Positions 51,263 through 60,127 of a stretch of DNA of 64,000 nucleotides are shown in pieces. This DNA is from Lachnospiraceae bacterium (lineage in GTDB: Bacteria; Bacillota; Clostridia; Lachnospirales; Lachnospiraceae): the NCBI GenBank assembly GCA_022781925.1, contig JALESO010000012.1:42667-106666 (forward strand), in the 5' to 3' direction. Under the pieces are notes generated by a model. That model had not been told where the DNA came from. It was given only the letters and a program-made list of their open reading frames with translations, and did no database searches. The position numbers were made by a program, and so were the translations under genes. Every line of letters begins with the position of its first letter. Position 1 is the first letter of the stretch.

Positions 51263-52381
51263 TCAGTGTAACAGACTTCCAAGATAAGAGGATACAAAGG
51301 AGCGTAGCTGCTTTAACTGTGTGCCTGAAAAATCAAGTGGTTCATCAGAAACGTGATCTGTCTGCGGCAGTTCAAAATAAGTGGCCGTATCAGAATAGTC
51401 ACTGCGCAGATATCCTTCCTTATCCGGAACAGAGTGCGTGAGATAGTCACATACTTTTTCCAGATAGCAGTTTTCTTTTGTCGCTTTTTTTCGGTGATCA
51501 GGATCCACACAGGAACCAAGGCTTTTATGTATGATGGTCTGCTCTTCCGGAAGATAATAATAATTTTTATAATCTTTGAAATAATGACGCAGGTGTCCGT
51601 GGTGAACCGGGAAGGAGATCAGCACTTTTTCAGACCGGAACAGAAGGGAAGCTTCCGGCATGACAGAAGTGACGTCCTGCGGAAATGCATAATCTGTGCT
51701 TACTGTGATGTCACAGAATTGTGTCTGGTCTGTGGAGGATATGCTCACGCTTTCAATCTGAAAAATTCCGTTCAGGAAATCGGAGTAGGAAAGCAGTGCG
51801 AGAAGATCATACATGCCACGGACGTCTTCCTCATTGTGCAGTAGCAGGTTATGCAGTAATTCTTCAGCAGGTTCTTTTACATATAGAAGATACTGGGCAA
51901 TCAGCTCCTTGCCGGTATAAGGATCTTCCCGGAAACATCCAAGGAAAGTTTCAATGGATTTCTGCTTATAATCCGGCAGACGGATCAGTTTCTTCAGATG
52001 GCAGGCTTCCCGGTATAGATCGACAGAGTGAATGTCGGAAAATGGATGCTCCATGTGGTTGGCTGCATACCGTTTTTTCAGAAAAGGAAGATCAAAGGCA
52101 TTGCCATTGAAGGTGATAATGGTTTTATGTGTGTCCAAAAGTTTAGCCAGTGCTGTCAGCAGTTCCGGTTCCTGTTCCGGATTTTCGGCAAAAAAGAGCC
52201 GGATCGTAATGATATCCTCCTTATCAGAGGACAGGTAAGAACAGCCGATGCAGTAAATAAAATGCCGGGAAGCGGACAGTCCGGTGGTCTCGATGTCCAG
52301 CAGTATGGTGTCCGGCACCAGAAAATTTCGGATAGATTTATCTAACTCCGAAGCAGAAAAAAATGTCTGTTTCGTGATCAT
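51263..52381 (-). CDS. YprB-like RNase H-fold 3'-5' exonuclease
   Basis: 372 residues. The first ~210 carry a DnaQ/RNase H-like exonuclease core: LLDIETTGL (acidic pair), ITFNGNAFDLPFLKKR and HNEEDVRGM (the final catalytic Asp). They match the YprB ribonuclease H-like domain. The C-terminal ~150 residues are of unknown role; the TPR part of some YprB homologues is not evident. It has a strong minus-strand promoter, divergent from rnfC. Confidence 0.85.
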   Translation of the reverse strand: MITKQTFFSASELDKSIRNFLVPDTILLDIETTGLSASRHFIYCIGCSYLSSDKEDIITIRLFFAENPEQEPELLTALAKLLDTHKTIITFNGNAFDLPFLKKRYAANHMEHPFSDIHSVDLYREACHLKKLIRLPDYKQKSIETFLGCFREDPYTGKELIAQYLLYVKEPAEELLHNLLLHNEEDVRGMYDLLALLSYSDFLNGIFQIESVSISSTDQTQFCDITVSTDYAFPQDVTSVMPEASLLFRSEKVLISFPVHHGHLRHYFKDYKNYYYLPEEQTIIHKSLGSCVDPDHRKKATKENCYLEKVCDYLTHSVPDKEGYLRSDYSDTATYFELPQTDHVSDEPLDFSGTQLKQLRSFVSSYLGSLLH

Positions 52382-52423
52382 ATATTCAAAGTTCTCCTGT
52401 GTGTTTTGTACTTATTCCAGTTC

Positions 52424-52454
52424 ATTATAACTTACCTGGTATTTTTTTCAATAC
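52424..52454 (-). promoter_or_regulatory. Promoter of the yprB-like gene with GTATTG dyad (copy 3 of 4)
   Basis: On the minus strand: TTGAAA (52451-52446), 16-bp spacer, TATAAT (52429-52424). The -35 is inside GTATTGAAAAAAATAC (52454-52439), identical over 16 bp to 12910-12925. Confidence 0.65.
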
Positions 52455-52497
52455 ATAAGAAATTTTGCATGGATTTTAATACTTTTTTTTGGAAGTG

Positions 52498-52506
52498 TGT
52501 TATAAT
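52498..52506 (+). promoter_or_regulatory. Extended -10 element of the rnf operon promoter
   Basis: TGTTATAAT (TGn-TATAAT), with no good -35 (AATACT at 17 bp). Start expected near 52513; leader about 64 nt. Confidence 0.5.
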
Positions 52507-52576
52507 ATTTTTCGATATTATGCAGAATACATAATTTTTCTGCGGAAACTATTTTAGAGAAAGTGGGGCACAGGTT

Positions 52577-53902
52577 ATGGGCTTATGTACTTTTAAGGGC
52601 GGTGTCCATCCATATGATGGAAAGGACTTGTCGAAAGATAAACCGATTCAGGAATATTTACCCAAGGGTGATCTGGTTTATCCGTTATCACAGCACATTG
52701 GTGCACCGGCAAAGCCAGTCGTTGAAGTAGGCGATGCTGTATTAAAAGGTCAGATGATCGCTGAGGCCGGCGGTTTTGTATCTGCACCGATTTATGCAAC
52801 CGTTTCCGGTACCGTTAAGGCGATTGAACCGAGACGTGTAGCAGTCGGAGACATGGTCAATTCTATCGTGATCGAGAATGATGGTGAGTTTAATTCACTG
52901 GAGTTCACACCGGTAGACGATGTATCAGCTCTGAGCAAAGAGGAGATTATCAAGAAAATCCAGAATGCCGGTATTGTCGGCATGGGTGGTGCGGGATTCC
53001 CGACACATGTAAAACTCTCCCCGAAGGAGCCGGAGAAAATTGATTACATTATTGCAAACTGTGCAGAGTGTGAGCCTTATCTGACTTCTGATTACAGAAG
53101 AATGATCGAGGAGCCGGAGAAATTGATCGAAGGAATGAGAATCATTCTTTCTCTGTTTGACAATGCAAAAGGTATCTTCGGTATCGAGGATAACAAACCG
53201 GATTGTATTGCAAAACTGACAGAATTGACAAAAGATGAGCCGAGAATGGAAGTCAAAGCATTAAAGACAAAATATCCGCAGGGTTCTGAGCGTCAGCTGA
53301 TTTTCGCAACAACAGGCAGAGCCATCAACTCTACCATGCTTCCGGCAGACGCTGGCTGTATCGTAGATAACGTTGATACGATCGTTGCAATCTATCATGC
53401 AGTAAAACTTGGCAGACCGCTGATGCACCGTATCGTTACCATCACTGGTGATGCCATCGCTGATCCGAGAAACTTCTATGTCTGTATCGGAACAAACTAT
53501 GCAGAACTGGTAGAAGCAGCAGGCGGATTCAAGACCCAGCCGAAGAAAGTGATTTCCGGTGGTCCTATGATGGGGTTTGCAATGTTTGGACTTGACGTTC
53601 CGACTACCAAGACAACATCTGCACTGTTATGTCTGACAGAAGATGCAGTTGAGGATGCAAGCCAGAATGCAACAGCATGTATTAACTGTGGTCGTTGTGT
53701 AGAAGCATGTCCATCCAGAATTGTTCCTTCCAGACTTGCTGATTATGCAGAAAATCATCTGGAAGAGCCATTTGAACAGTGGCACGGCATGGAGTGTGTA
53801 GAATGTGGAAGCTGCAGCTTCACATGTCCTGCAAAGAGAAATCTTGCACAGTCGATTAAATCCATGAGAAAAACAATTCTTGCAAACAGACGGAAAAAAT
53901 AA
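52577..53902 (+). CDS. rnfC: Rnf complex subunit RnfC
   Basis: 441 residues. The NuoF-like core (IVGMGGAGFPTHVKLSP, NCAECEPYLTSDYRRM) binds NAD(H) and FMN; two [4Fe-4S] groups follow (CINCGRCVEACPSRIVPS, CVECGSCSFTCPAKR). RnfC is the cytosolic, NADH-facing subunit of the ferredoxin:NAD+ oxidoreductase that pumps Na+ or H+. It is the first gene of rnfCDGEAB, the order found in acetogens such as Acetobacterium woodii. Confidence 0.97.
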   Translation: MGLCTFKGGVHPYDGKDLSKDKPIQEYLPKGDLVYPLSQHIGAPAKPVVEVGDAVLKGQMIAEAGGFVSAPIYATVSGTVKAIEPRRVAVGDMVNSIVIENDGEFNSLEFTPVDDVSALSKEEIIKKIQNAGIVGMGGAGFPTHVKLSPKEPEKIDYIIANCAECEPYLTSDYRRMIEEPEKLIEGMRIILSLFDNAKGIFGIEDNKPDCIAKLTELTKDEPRMEVKALKTKYPQGSERQLIFATTGRAINSTMLPADAGCIVDNVDTIVAIYHAVKLGRPLMHRIVTITGDAIADPRNFYVCIGTNYAELVEAAGGFKTQPKKVISGGPMMGFAMFGLDVPTTKTTSALLCLTEDAVEDASQNATACINCGRCVEACPSRIVPSRLADYAENHLEEPFEQWHGMECVECGSCSFTCPAKRNLAQSIKSMRKTILANRRKK

Positions 53903-53928
53903 AAAACGTTAGAAAGAGGTGGATTATT

Positions 53929-54870
53929 GTGAGTGAGTTATACAATGTTACATCATCACCACATATAAGAGCCAAAGACAGTACACAGAGAATCATGCTT
54001 TATGTGATCATTGCATTACTTCCGGCTACTGTATTTGGTATTATCAATTTCGGACCGCGTGCACTGGCAGTTGTAGTTGTTTCTATCGCAAGCTGTCTGG
54101 TATCCGAATACTTATATAACAAAATTGCACACAAGAAACAGACCGTAGGTGATTTAAGCTGTGTTGTTACCGGTTTACTTCTCGGCCTGAACCTGTCACA
54201 TACTGTTCCGTTTTTCATTCCGATCATCGGCGGCGCATTTGCGATCGTTGTTGTAAAGATGGTATTTGGCGGACTTGGACAGAACTTCATGAACCCGGCA
54301 CTTGGTGCTCGATGCTTCCTGCTTCTTGCATTCACAGGCCCGATGACAAGCTTCACATTTGATGGTGTGTCCAGCGCTACTCCGCTGGCAGTGATCAAAG
54401 GCGGCGAGCTTTACAGTGATACAATGGCAATGTTTACCGGACGTATCGCAGGTACCATCGGTGAGACTTCTGTGATCGCTCTTCTGATCGGTGCGATCTT
54501 CCTGATCCTGATGGGCGTGATCGATCTGAGAATCCCGGGTACATATATTTTGACATTCGTAGTATTTATCGTACTGTTCGGCGGACACCTTACAAGCGGT
54601 GATCTTGGACAGTTCGTAGTTCAGGAAGTATGCGGTGGTGGTCTGATCCTCGGTGCATTCTTCATGGCAACTGATTATGTTACTTCTCCGATCACTCCGA
54701 AAGGAAAGATTATTTATGGTATCATCTGCGGATGCCTCCTTGGTATCTTCCGTATGTTTGGTGCATCAGCTGAGGGATGTTCTTACTCCATCATCTTCGC
54801 AAACATGCTGGTACCGCTGATCGAGAGATTTACAATCCCGAAACCATTTGGTAAAGGAGGGGAAAAATAA
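53929..54870 (+). CDS. rnfD: Rnf complex subunit RnfD
   Basis: 313 residues, about nine hydrophobic segments. SSATPLAVI includes the threonine to which FMN is covalently attached. SSPHIRAKDSTQRIMLYVIIALLPATVFG is the usual start. Start codon is GTG (53929), 6 bp after AAGAGGTGG. It overlaps rnfG in a TAATG junction. Confidence 0.96.
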   Translation: MSELYNVTSSPHIRAKDSTQRIMLYVIIALLPATVFGIINFGPRALAVVVVSIASCLVSEYLYNKIAHKKQTVGDLSCVVTGLLLGLNLSHTVPFFIPIIGGAFAIVVVKMVFGGLGQNFMNPALGARCFLLLAFTGPMTSFTFDGVSSATPLAVIKGGELYSDTMAMFTGRIAGTIGETSVIALLIGAIFLILMGVIDLRIPGTYILTFVVFIVLFGGHLTSGDLGQFVVQEVCGGGLILGAFFMATDYVTSPITPKGKIIYGIICGCLLGIFRMFGASAEGCSYSIIFANMLVPLIERFTIPKPFGKGGEK

Positions 54871-55472
54871 TGAATGGAAAAATCATTAAAGACGCCCTGA
54901 TCCTTTTCCTGATCACAGTTATCGCAGGTCTTGGTCTGGGTGCTGTATATGGCGTTACAAAAGTCCCGATTGAAAAAGCAAATTATAACATTCAGCAGAA
55001 TGCTTACCGTACTGTATTCCCGGATGCAGATTCTTTCGAGGATATGGATGGATTTGATTCTGCAAAAGCAACAGAAGCAGCTGCAGCAGCAGGATACGCA
55101 GATGACACCATTGAGAACTGTGTTGTCGCAGTAGACGCAAGCGGTGCTGAGCTTGGTTATGTTATTTCTGTAACAGACCCGAACAGTTATGGTGGAGACG
55201 TTACCTTATCCATCGGTGTTACTGATGACGGTACATTAAACGGATATTCCATCACAACCATCAATGATACTGCCGGACTTGGTATGAAAGCAAAAGAAGA
55301 TTCTTTCTCTTCTCAGTTTGCAGGCAAACAGGTAGAATCATTTGAAGTTACAAAGACAGGTGCAACATCTGACGACCAGATCGATGCAATCAGTGGTGCT
55401 ACTATTACATCAAGAGCTGTTACAAGTGCAGTAAACGCAGGTCTGGCTTATTTCAGAACACTTGCACAATAA
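54870..55472 (+). CDS. rnfG: Rnf complex subunit RnfG
   Basis: 200 residues: one N-terminal membrane segment (ALILFLITVIAGLGLGAVYGVT) and an extracytoplasmic FMN-binding domain with SGATITSRAV, where the last-but-one Thr carries covalent FMN. It is translationally coupled to rnfD and starts with AGGAGGGG upstream. Confidence 0.96.
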   Translation: MNGKIIKDALILFLITVIAGLGLGAVYGVTKVPIEKANYNIQQNAYRTVFPDADSFEDMDGFDSAKATEAAAAAGYADDTIENCVVAVDASGAELGYVISVTDPNSYGGDVTLSIGVTDDGTLNGYSITTINDTAGLGMKAKEDSFSSQFAGKQVESFEVTKTGATSDDQIDAISGATITSRAVTSAVNAGLAYFRTLAQ

Positions 55473-55490
55473 CAGGAGGGGAACTTTTAA

Positions 55491-56225
55491 ATGAATAAGT
55501 GTATAGAACGTATTGTAAACGGTATCGTGAAAGAGAACCCTACCTTCGTTATGTTGATCGGTATGTGCCCGACCCTGGCTGTTACAACATCAGCTATTAA
55601 CGGTATTGGTATGGGACTTTCCACGACACTCGTACTTGTATTTTCAAACCTTTTAATTTCACTGCTCCGTAAAATTATTCCGGACAGTGCACGTGTACCG
55701 GCATTCATCGTTGTCGTTGCATCTCTGGTAACTATTGTTCAGTTCTTACTGCAGGGTTATGTACCATCCTTGTACGCATCACTGGGTATTTACATCCCTC
55801 TGATCGTAGTAAACTGTATCATCCTTGGCCGTGCCGAGAGTTATGCTTCCAAGAACCCGGTTCTTCCGTCTATCTTTGATGGTATCGGTATGGGACTTGG
55901 ATTTACACTTGGTCTGACATGTATCGGTGCAGTTCGTGAGATCCTTGGATCCGGACAGATTTTTGGATTCCAGCTTCTTCCGTTAGCTGATGCAGCTGCA
56001 GGAAAAGCAGGTTACACACCGCTTACAATTTTTGTACTTGCTCCTGGTGCATTCTTTGTATTAGCTATGCTGATCGCAATCCAGAATGCATACCGTGAAG
56101 CAAAACGTAAAAAAGGTATTGCAGTGAAAGAGAGAAGCGGATGCTTCGACGGAGACTGCGCAGCTTGTACAAGTGGAAGCTGTGAAGGCAAAGTGTTCAC
56201 TGCAGGAACAGATGAGAAAGAATAA
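55491..56225 (+). CDS. rnfE: Rnf complex subunit RnfE
   Basis: 244 residues, six hydrophobic segments typical of RnfE/NqrD (NPTFVMLIGMCPTLAVTTSAINGIGMGLSTTLV). The cytoplasmic C-terminal tail has an unusual cysteine-rich stretch, CFDGDCAACTSGSC, which is not a standard feature of RnfE and could bind metal. Confidence 0.95.
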   Translation: MNKCIERIVNGIVKENPTFVMLIGMCPTLAVTTSAINGIGMGLSTTLVLVFSNLLISLLRKIIPDSARVPAFIVVVASLVTIVQFLLQGYVPSLYASLGIYIPLIVVNCIILGRAESYASKNPVLPSIFDGIGMGLGFTLGLTCIGAVREILGSGQIFGFQLLPLADAAAGKAGYTPLTIFVLAPGAFFVLAMLIAIQNAYREAKRKKGIAVKERSGCFDGDCAACTSGSCEGKVFTAGTDEKE

Positions 56226-56240
56226 GGAGGAAAGGTTCAG

Positions 56241-56816
56241 ATGAAAGAAGTATTACTTATCGCAATCGGCTCTGCCATTGTAAATAACGTTGTCCTGAGC
56301 CAGTTCCTTGGCTTATGTCCGTTTTTCGGTGTATCCAAAAAGGTAAATACTGCAGCCGGAATGGGTGCCGCAGTTATCTTCGTTATTACAATTGCATCCT
56401 TTATCACAAGTGTGCTGGATAAATTTATCCTGCAGCAGTTTGATATTACCTATTTAAGAACAATTGTATTTATTTTAGTTATTGCTGCATTGGTTCAGTT
56501 CGTAGAGATGTTTATGAAGAAATCAATGCCGCCATTGTACAACGCACTTGGTATTTTCTTACCACTGATCACAACAAACTGCGCCGTTCTTGGTGTTGCC
56601 CTGAACAATGTACAGTATGGTTATGGTATTGGCGTAAGTACAATCAATGGTTTCGCAACAGCAGTTGGATTTACCATTTCAATTGTCATCATGGCTGGTA
56701 TTCGTGAGAAGATCGAGTACAATGATATCCCGACACCTTTCAAAGGTTCCGCAATCGTGCTGGTAACAGCAGGTCTGATGTCAATTGCATTTATGGGATT
56801 TTCCGGTGTCATTTAG
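56241..56816 (+). CDS. rnfA: Rnf complex subunit RnfA
   Basis: 191 residues, six membrane segments; IGSAIVNNVVLSQFLGLCPFFGVSKK and TNCAVLGVALNN are diagnostic. RnfA and RnfE form the inverted pair holding an in-membrane [2Fe-2S] cluster through their conserved cysteines (GLCPFFG, TNCAVLG). Strong AAGGAGGAAAGG site. Confidence 0.96.
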   Translation: MKEVLLIAIGSAIVNNVVLSQFLGLCPFFGVSKKVNTAAGMGAAVIFVITIASFITSVLDKFILQQFDITYLRTIVFILVIAALVQFVEMFMKKSMPPLYNALGIFLPLITTNCAVLGVALNNVQYGYGIGVSTINGFATAVGFTISIVIMAGIREKIEYNDIPTPFKGSAIVLVTAGLMSIAFMGFSGVI

Positions 56817-56828
56817 GAGGGTATACAG

Positions 56829-57638
56829 ATGAGTATTTCAGCAATTATTCTTGCCGCTGTCGTAGTCGGCGGAACAGGTATTGTCATTGGTATTATCCTT
56901 GGGATTGCCGGTGAGAAATTCAAAGTAGAAGTAGACCCGAAAGAGGAAGAAGTATTAGCAGCTCTTCCGGGAAATAACTGTGGTGGCTGTGGTTTCGCCG
57001 GATGTTCCGGTCTGGCTGCAGCAATCGCAAAAGGCGAAGCAGAAGTTGGTTCCTGTCCGGTCGGTGGTGCTGCAGTAGCAGCTAAGATCGGTGCGATCAT
57101 GGGTCAGGAAGTTGGCGAAGCTGTTCGTGAAGTTGCATTTGTAAAATGTGCAGGAACATGTGACAATGCAAATACAGATTATGAGTATTACGGAGTAGAG
57201 GACTGCTCCATGATGGCTTTCGTACCAAACGGTGGTCCGAAAAAATGTAATTTCGGATGTCTTGGATTTGGTGAGTGTGTGAAAGCTTGTCCGTTTGATG
57301 CAATCCACATCAAAAACGGCGTTGCTGTTGTTGACAAAGAGCAGTGTAAAGCCTGTGGAAAATGTATCAAAGCCTGCCCGAAGAACCTGATCGAGCTTGT
57401 ACCGTATGATGCAAAACATGCAGTACAGTGTAGTTCCCAGGATAAAGGTAAACAGGTTATGACAGCTTGTAAAGTTGGCTGTATCGGATGTAAGATGTGT
57501 GAGAGAGTCTGCGAGTCAGGCGCTGTTACTGTTGAAAACAACATCGCACACATTGATCAGACAAAATGTACCGGATGTGGTGCATGTGCTGAGAAGTGTC
57601 CGAAGAAGATCATTACAGGCAGAAAAGTTACTGCTTAA
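56829..57638 (+). CDS. rnfB: Rnf complex subunit RnfB
   Basis: 269 residues: N-terminal membrane anchor (1-25), a [4Fe-4S] motif NNCGGCGFAGCSGL...GSCPVGG, then further ferredoxin-type clusters (CNFGCLGFGECVKACPFD, CKACGKCIKACPKN, CKVGCIGCKMCERVCES, CTGCGACAEKCPKK). RnfB takes electrons from reduced ferredoxin. Last gene of the operon, followed by a terminator. Confidence 0.96.
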   Translation: MSISAIILAAVVVGGTGIVIGIILGIAGEKFKVEVDPKEEEVLAALPGNNCGGCGFAGCSGLAAAIAKGEAEVGSCPVGGAAVAAKIGAIMGQEVGEAVREVAFVKCAGTCDNANTDYEYYGVEDCSMMAFVPNGGPKKCNFGCLGFGECVKACPFDAIHIKNGVAVVDKEQCKACGKCIKACPKNLIELVPYDAKHAVQCSSQDKGKQVMTACKVGCIGCKMCERVCESGAVTVENNIAHIDQTKCTGCGACAEKCPKKIITGRKVTA

Positions 57639-57670
57639 TCGGATCGAACTTCATAATAGTAGAAATGCAA

Positions 57671-57702
57671 ATGCTGCCCTGAGTTTTCGGGGCAGTATTT
57701 TT
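57671..57702 (+). terminator. Terminator of the rnf operon
   Basis: ATGCTGCCC/GGGCAGTAT with one G-U pair and an 8-10-nt loop, followed by TTTTT. Confidence 0.88.
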
Positions 57703-57703
57703 G

Positions 57704-57733
57704 TTGACAGAAATCACTTTACCGATGTATCAT
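57704..57733 (+). promoter_or_regulatory. Promoter of proB
   Basis: TTGACA (57704-57709), 18-bp spacer, TATCAT (57728-57733), directly after the rnf terminator. Leader about 80 nt. Confidence 0.6.
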
Positions 57734-57818
57734 AGAACACAAGAGTGTCAAAGCTGAAAAAGCATCTGAAAGCAGAACAACGATTGTTTTGCGAGGATAT
57801 GACAAAAGGAGTGTACAA

Positions 57819-58661
57819 ATGAACGTAAACGATTATTTCAAATATAAAAAGAGAGTAGTTGTTAAAATCGGTTCTTCTTCCCTGCAGCATCCGCAGACCG
57901 GAAGCATGAATCTGATGAAGATTGAAAAGCTGGTGCGGGAGCTCTGTGATCTGAGAAATCAGGGCATGGATGTCTGCCTGGTAAGTTCCGGAGCAATCGC
58001 GGTAGGGCGTCAGGCCATCGGTCTGCAGAGCCGTCCCCAGGATATTTCCACGAAACAGGCATGTGCGGCAGTGGGGCAGGCCCGTCTGATGATGACATAT
58101 CAGCGGATGTTTGCGGAATACAATCAGACCGCAGGACAGATCTTGATGACAAAGGATACGATCCTGGAGGATGAGTCCCGTCAGAATGCACACAATACCT
58201 TTGAGGAAATGTTCCGATTAGGCATTATTCCGGTTGTCAATGAAAATGATACCGTATCTACTTACGAGATGCATTTTGGCGATAATGATACCCTTTCTGC
58301 GATTGTATCATCTCTGGTTGGTGCAGATCTGCTGATCCTGTTGTCCGATATTGATGGACTGTATACCGACGATCCACGAAAAAATCCGGAGGCAACGCTG
58401 GTTGAATGTGTGGAAAAGATGAACGAACACTATGATTCCATGGCAAAACAGTCTACCGGAAGTGATGTGGGAACCGGCGGAATGGCGACCAAGCTGACAG
58501 CGGCACGAATTGCGACGGCATCCGGTACCGATATGATCATTGCCAACGGAAAAGATGTGGGGATCATTCACCAGATCATCAGTGGTAACTTCAGAGGTAC
58601 CTTATTCCGGGCACAGAATGACGAAACCTTTGATATTCATGCCTATTTACAGGAAAATTAG
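57819..58661 (+). CDS. proB: Glutamate 5-kinase
   Basis: 280 residues of the amino acid kinase fold: RVVVKIGSSSL, CLVSSGAIAVGRQA, VVNENDTVS, FGDNDTLSAIVSSLVGADLLILLSDIDGLYTDDP and GTGGMATKLTAARIA. It makes glutamyl 5-phosphate for proline. The C-terminal PUA domain of E. coli ProB is absent, as in many shorter homologues. proA is not adjacent. ATG 57819 lies 7 bp after AAAGGAG. Confidence 0.94.
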   Translation: MNVNDYFKYKKRVVVKIGSSSLQHPQTGSMNLMKIEKLVRELCDLRNQGMDVCLVSSGAIAVGRQAIGLQSRPQDISTKQACAAVGQARLMMTYQRMFAEYNQTAGQILMTKDTILEDESRQNAHNTFEEMFRLGIIPVVNENDTVSTYEMHFGDNDTLSAIVSSLVGADLLILLSDIDGLYTDDPRKNPEATLVECVEKMNEHYDSMAKQSTGSDVGTGGMATKLTAARIATASGTDMIIANGKDVGIIHQIISGNFRGTLFRAQNDETFDIHAYLQEN

Positions 58662-58698
58662 AAAACTTTATTATAATAGAAAAAGGAGGAACGTAACA

Positions 58699-58929
58699 AT
58701 GTCCATGACAGATGAAAAAGTAAAAAGAATTAATGAGTTATATCATAAAGCAAAAGCAGAAGGCCTGACAGAAGCCGAGAAAAAAGAGCAGGCTGTATTA
58801 CGTGAGGAGTATGTGGCTTCTTTCCGCAGAAATCTGCGCAGCCAGTTAAATCAGATTGATATCCAGAATGCAGATGGTTCTGTGGAAAATCTGGGTGAGA
58901 AATACGGAAAAAAAGTCATTATTAAGTAA
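58699..58929 (+). CDS. UPF0291/DUF896 small protein (YnzC family)
   Basis: 76 residues: KVKRINELYHKAKAEGLTEAEKKEQAVLREEYVASFRRNLRSQLNQIDI is the DUF896 helical hairpin. Function is unknown in the family. ATG has AGGAGGAACG upstream. It lies 37 bp after proB and may be co-transcribed. Confidence 0.93.
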   Translation: MSMTDEKVKRINELYHKAKAEGLTEAEKKEQAVLREEYVASFRRNLRSQLNQIDIQNADGSVENLGEKYGKKVIIK

Positions 58930-59028
58930 AGAGAAAGATTACCGGATGACAAAGATAAAAAGCAGAAACCGAAAGTTTTGAAAAATTGAATCATTAAAAA
59001 CAAGGAATATGCGATCTTTCAGTGAAAT

Positions 59029-59095
59029 AAAAGCTGTAATGAAAGAAGAATGATATTTTTGTTGATATCATACCTTTTTTCGTTACAGCTTTTTT
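59029..59095. terminator. Long bidirectional terminator hairpin
   Basis: AAAAGCTGTAA (59029-59039) pairs with TTACAGCTTTT; inner GAAA/TTTC and ATGATAT/ATATCAT arms extend it. T-runs flank both sides. It lies between two convergent units and contains the stop codon of the PHP gene. Confidence 0.8.
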
Positions 59096-59802
59096 GGTAT
59101 GGCAGCCAGAATGTCCGACAATGAAGTCCCTGCGGCTGCAAGTGTATGGATCGGTTCGTGAATGGAATTAAGATCATGGGCATCGGAGCTGCACAGGTGA
59201 TTGCAATTTGCCAGATAAGGATATTGCTGCTGCAGTTGTGGCCAGTCTGCCTCGTTTTTGACTTCTGCACAGGAAAACTGACTGCCTTCCGGGATAAAAC
59301 CAAGGTTCCCCAGCAGACTGGTACTAGGTTTGTTTATGTGCGCCGGAACCATGATACCGTCATACTGTCTGACCAGATCATAAACTGCATCAAAAGGAAT
59401 ATCTGTGGCAGAGATTAAGAGCCGTTCTTCTGTCCCGAAAATCTGATCTTCCTCATCGCAGATGAACTGATCACCGAACAGTACCGGCGTGTTTGGAATA
59501 TCCGGCAGATGGGCTGACACATAGCGGTCAAAATCCATAGCTGCATCCAGTGACGGAAAATAGCACAGGACATGAACTTCTTCGCTGGTGGTCAGTTCCA
59601 TGCCGGGCAGAAATAAAATGCCGTATGCTAAGGCAGCCTTTGCAATGGCGGGACAGTTTTTGCATGTATTGTGGTCTGTCAGCGCGATCAGATCCAGCCC
59701 GATGACTTTTGACATTCCTGCGATGGTGGCGGGAGTCATGTCATTATCCCCACAGGGGGACAGGCAGGAATGGATGTGCAGATCATAGGTCAGGATTTTC
59801 AT
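59083..59802 (-). CDS. PHP-domain phosphoesterase
   Basis: 239 residues: TYDLHIHSCLSPCGDND, ALTDHNTCKN, PGMELTTSEEVHVLCYFP, VPAHINKPS and LCSSDAHD are the metal-binding motifs of the PHP family (polymerase-and-histidinol phosphatase). It should hydrolyse a phosphoester; the substrate is unknown. It is the last gene of the minus-strand sensory-hydrogenase operon and overlaps the preceding gene by 20 bp. PHP genes recur beside sensory hydrogenases in Clostridia. ATG 59802 is chosen because the domain begins three residues later. Confidence 0.85.
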   Translation of the reverse strand: MKILTYDLHIHSCLSPCGDNDMTPATIAGMSKVIGLDLIALTDHNTCKNCPAIAKAALAYGILFLPGMELTTSEEVHVLCYFPSLDAAMDFDRYVSAHLPDIPNTPVLFGDQFICDEEDQIFGTEERLLISATDIPFDAVYDLVRQYDGIMVPAHINKPSTSLLGNLGFIPEGSQFSCAEVKNEADWPQLQQQYPYLANCNHLCSSDAHDLNSIHEPIHTLAAAGTSLSDILAAIPKKL

Positions 59803-60127
59803 GCAGTTTTTTATAAACCTCCAGGGCAGTGGTGAAGATCGGTTCTGCGGTGCGCAGTACATTCATATGTTCACTGACTGCTTTTAATTTCATGTTTTCA
59901 CCGATGGAAACGTTGTGGCAGAGGATCACGCAGGCACATTCCGTCAGAGATGCCACTGCCAGCGTGTTCATATTGCTCATGACAGTGCACCAGGCAGAAT
60001 TTGCAGGCGCATTTCCCATGGCAATGCTGAGCAGGTCGCAGCAGTATGGTTCCGAAATCTCTGCCTTGGGATTACCGAGATGAACCACTTCATAATTTCC
60101 CGTAAGGGTCAGTTCGTTTACGGTCAT
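59783..60127 (-). CDS. DRTGG-like domain protein, copy 2
   Basis: 114 residues resembling the DRTGG domain (GNYEVVHLGNPKAEISEPYCCDLLSIAMGNAPANSAWCTVMSNMNTLAVASLTECACVILCHN). The domain is thought to bind ligands or mediate contacts near kinases and hydrogenases. ATG 60127 lies 6 bp after AGGAGGAGAA and overlaps the sensory-hydrogenase stop by 4 bp; the longer frame from 60169 is rejected. Confidence 0.75.
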   Translation of the reverse strand: MTVNELTLTGNYEVVHLGNPKAEISEPYCCDLLSIAMGNAPANSAWCTVMSNMNTLAVASLTECACVILCHNVSIGENMKLKAVSEHMNVLRTAEPIFTTALEVYKKLHENPDL

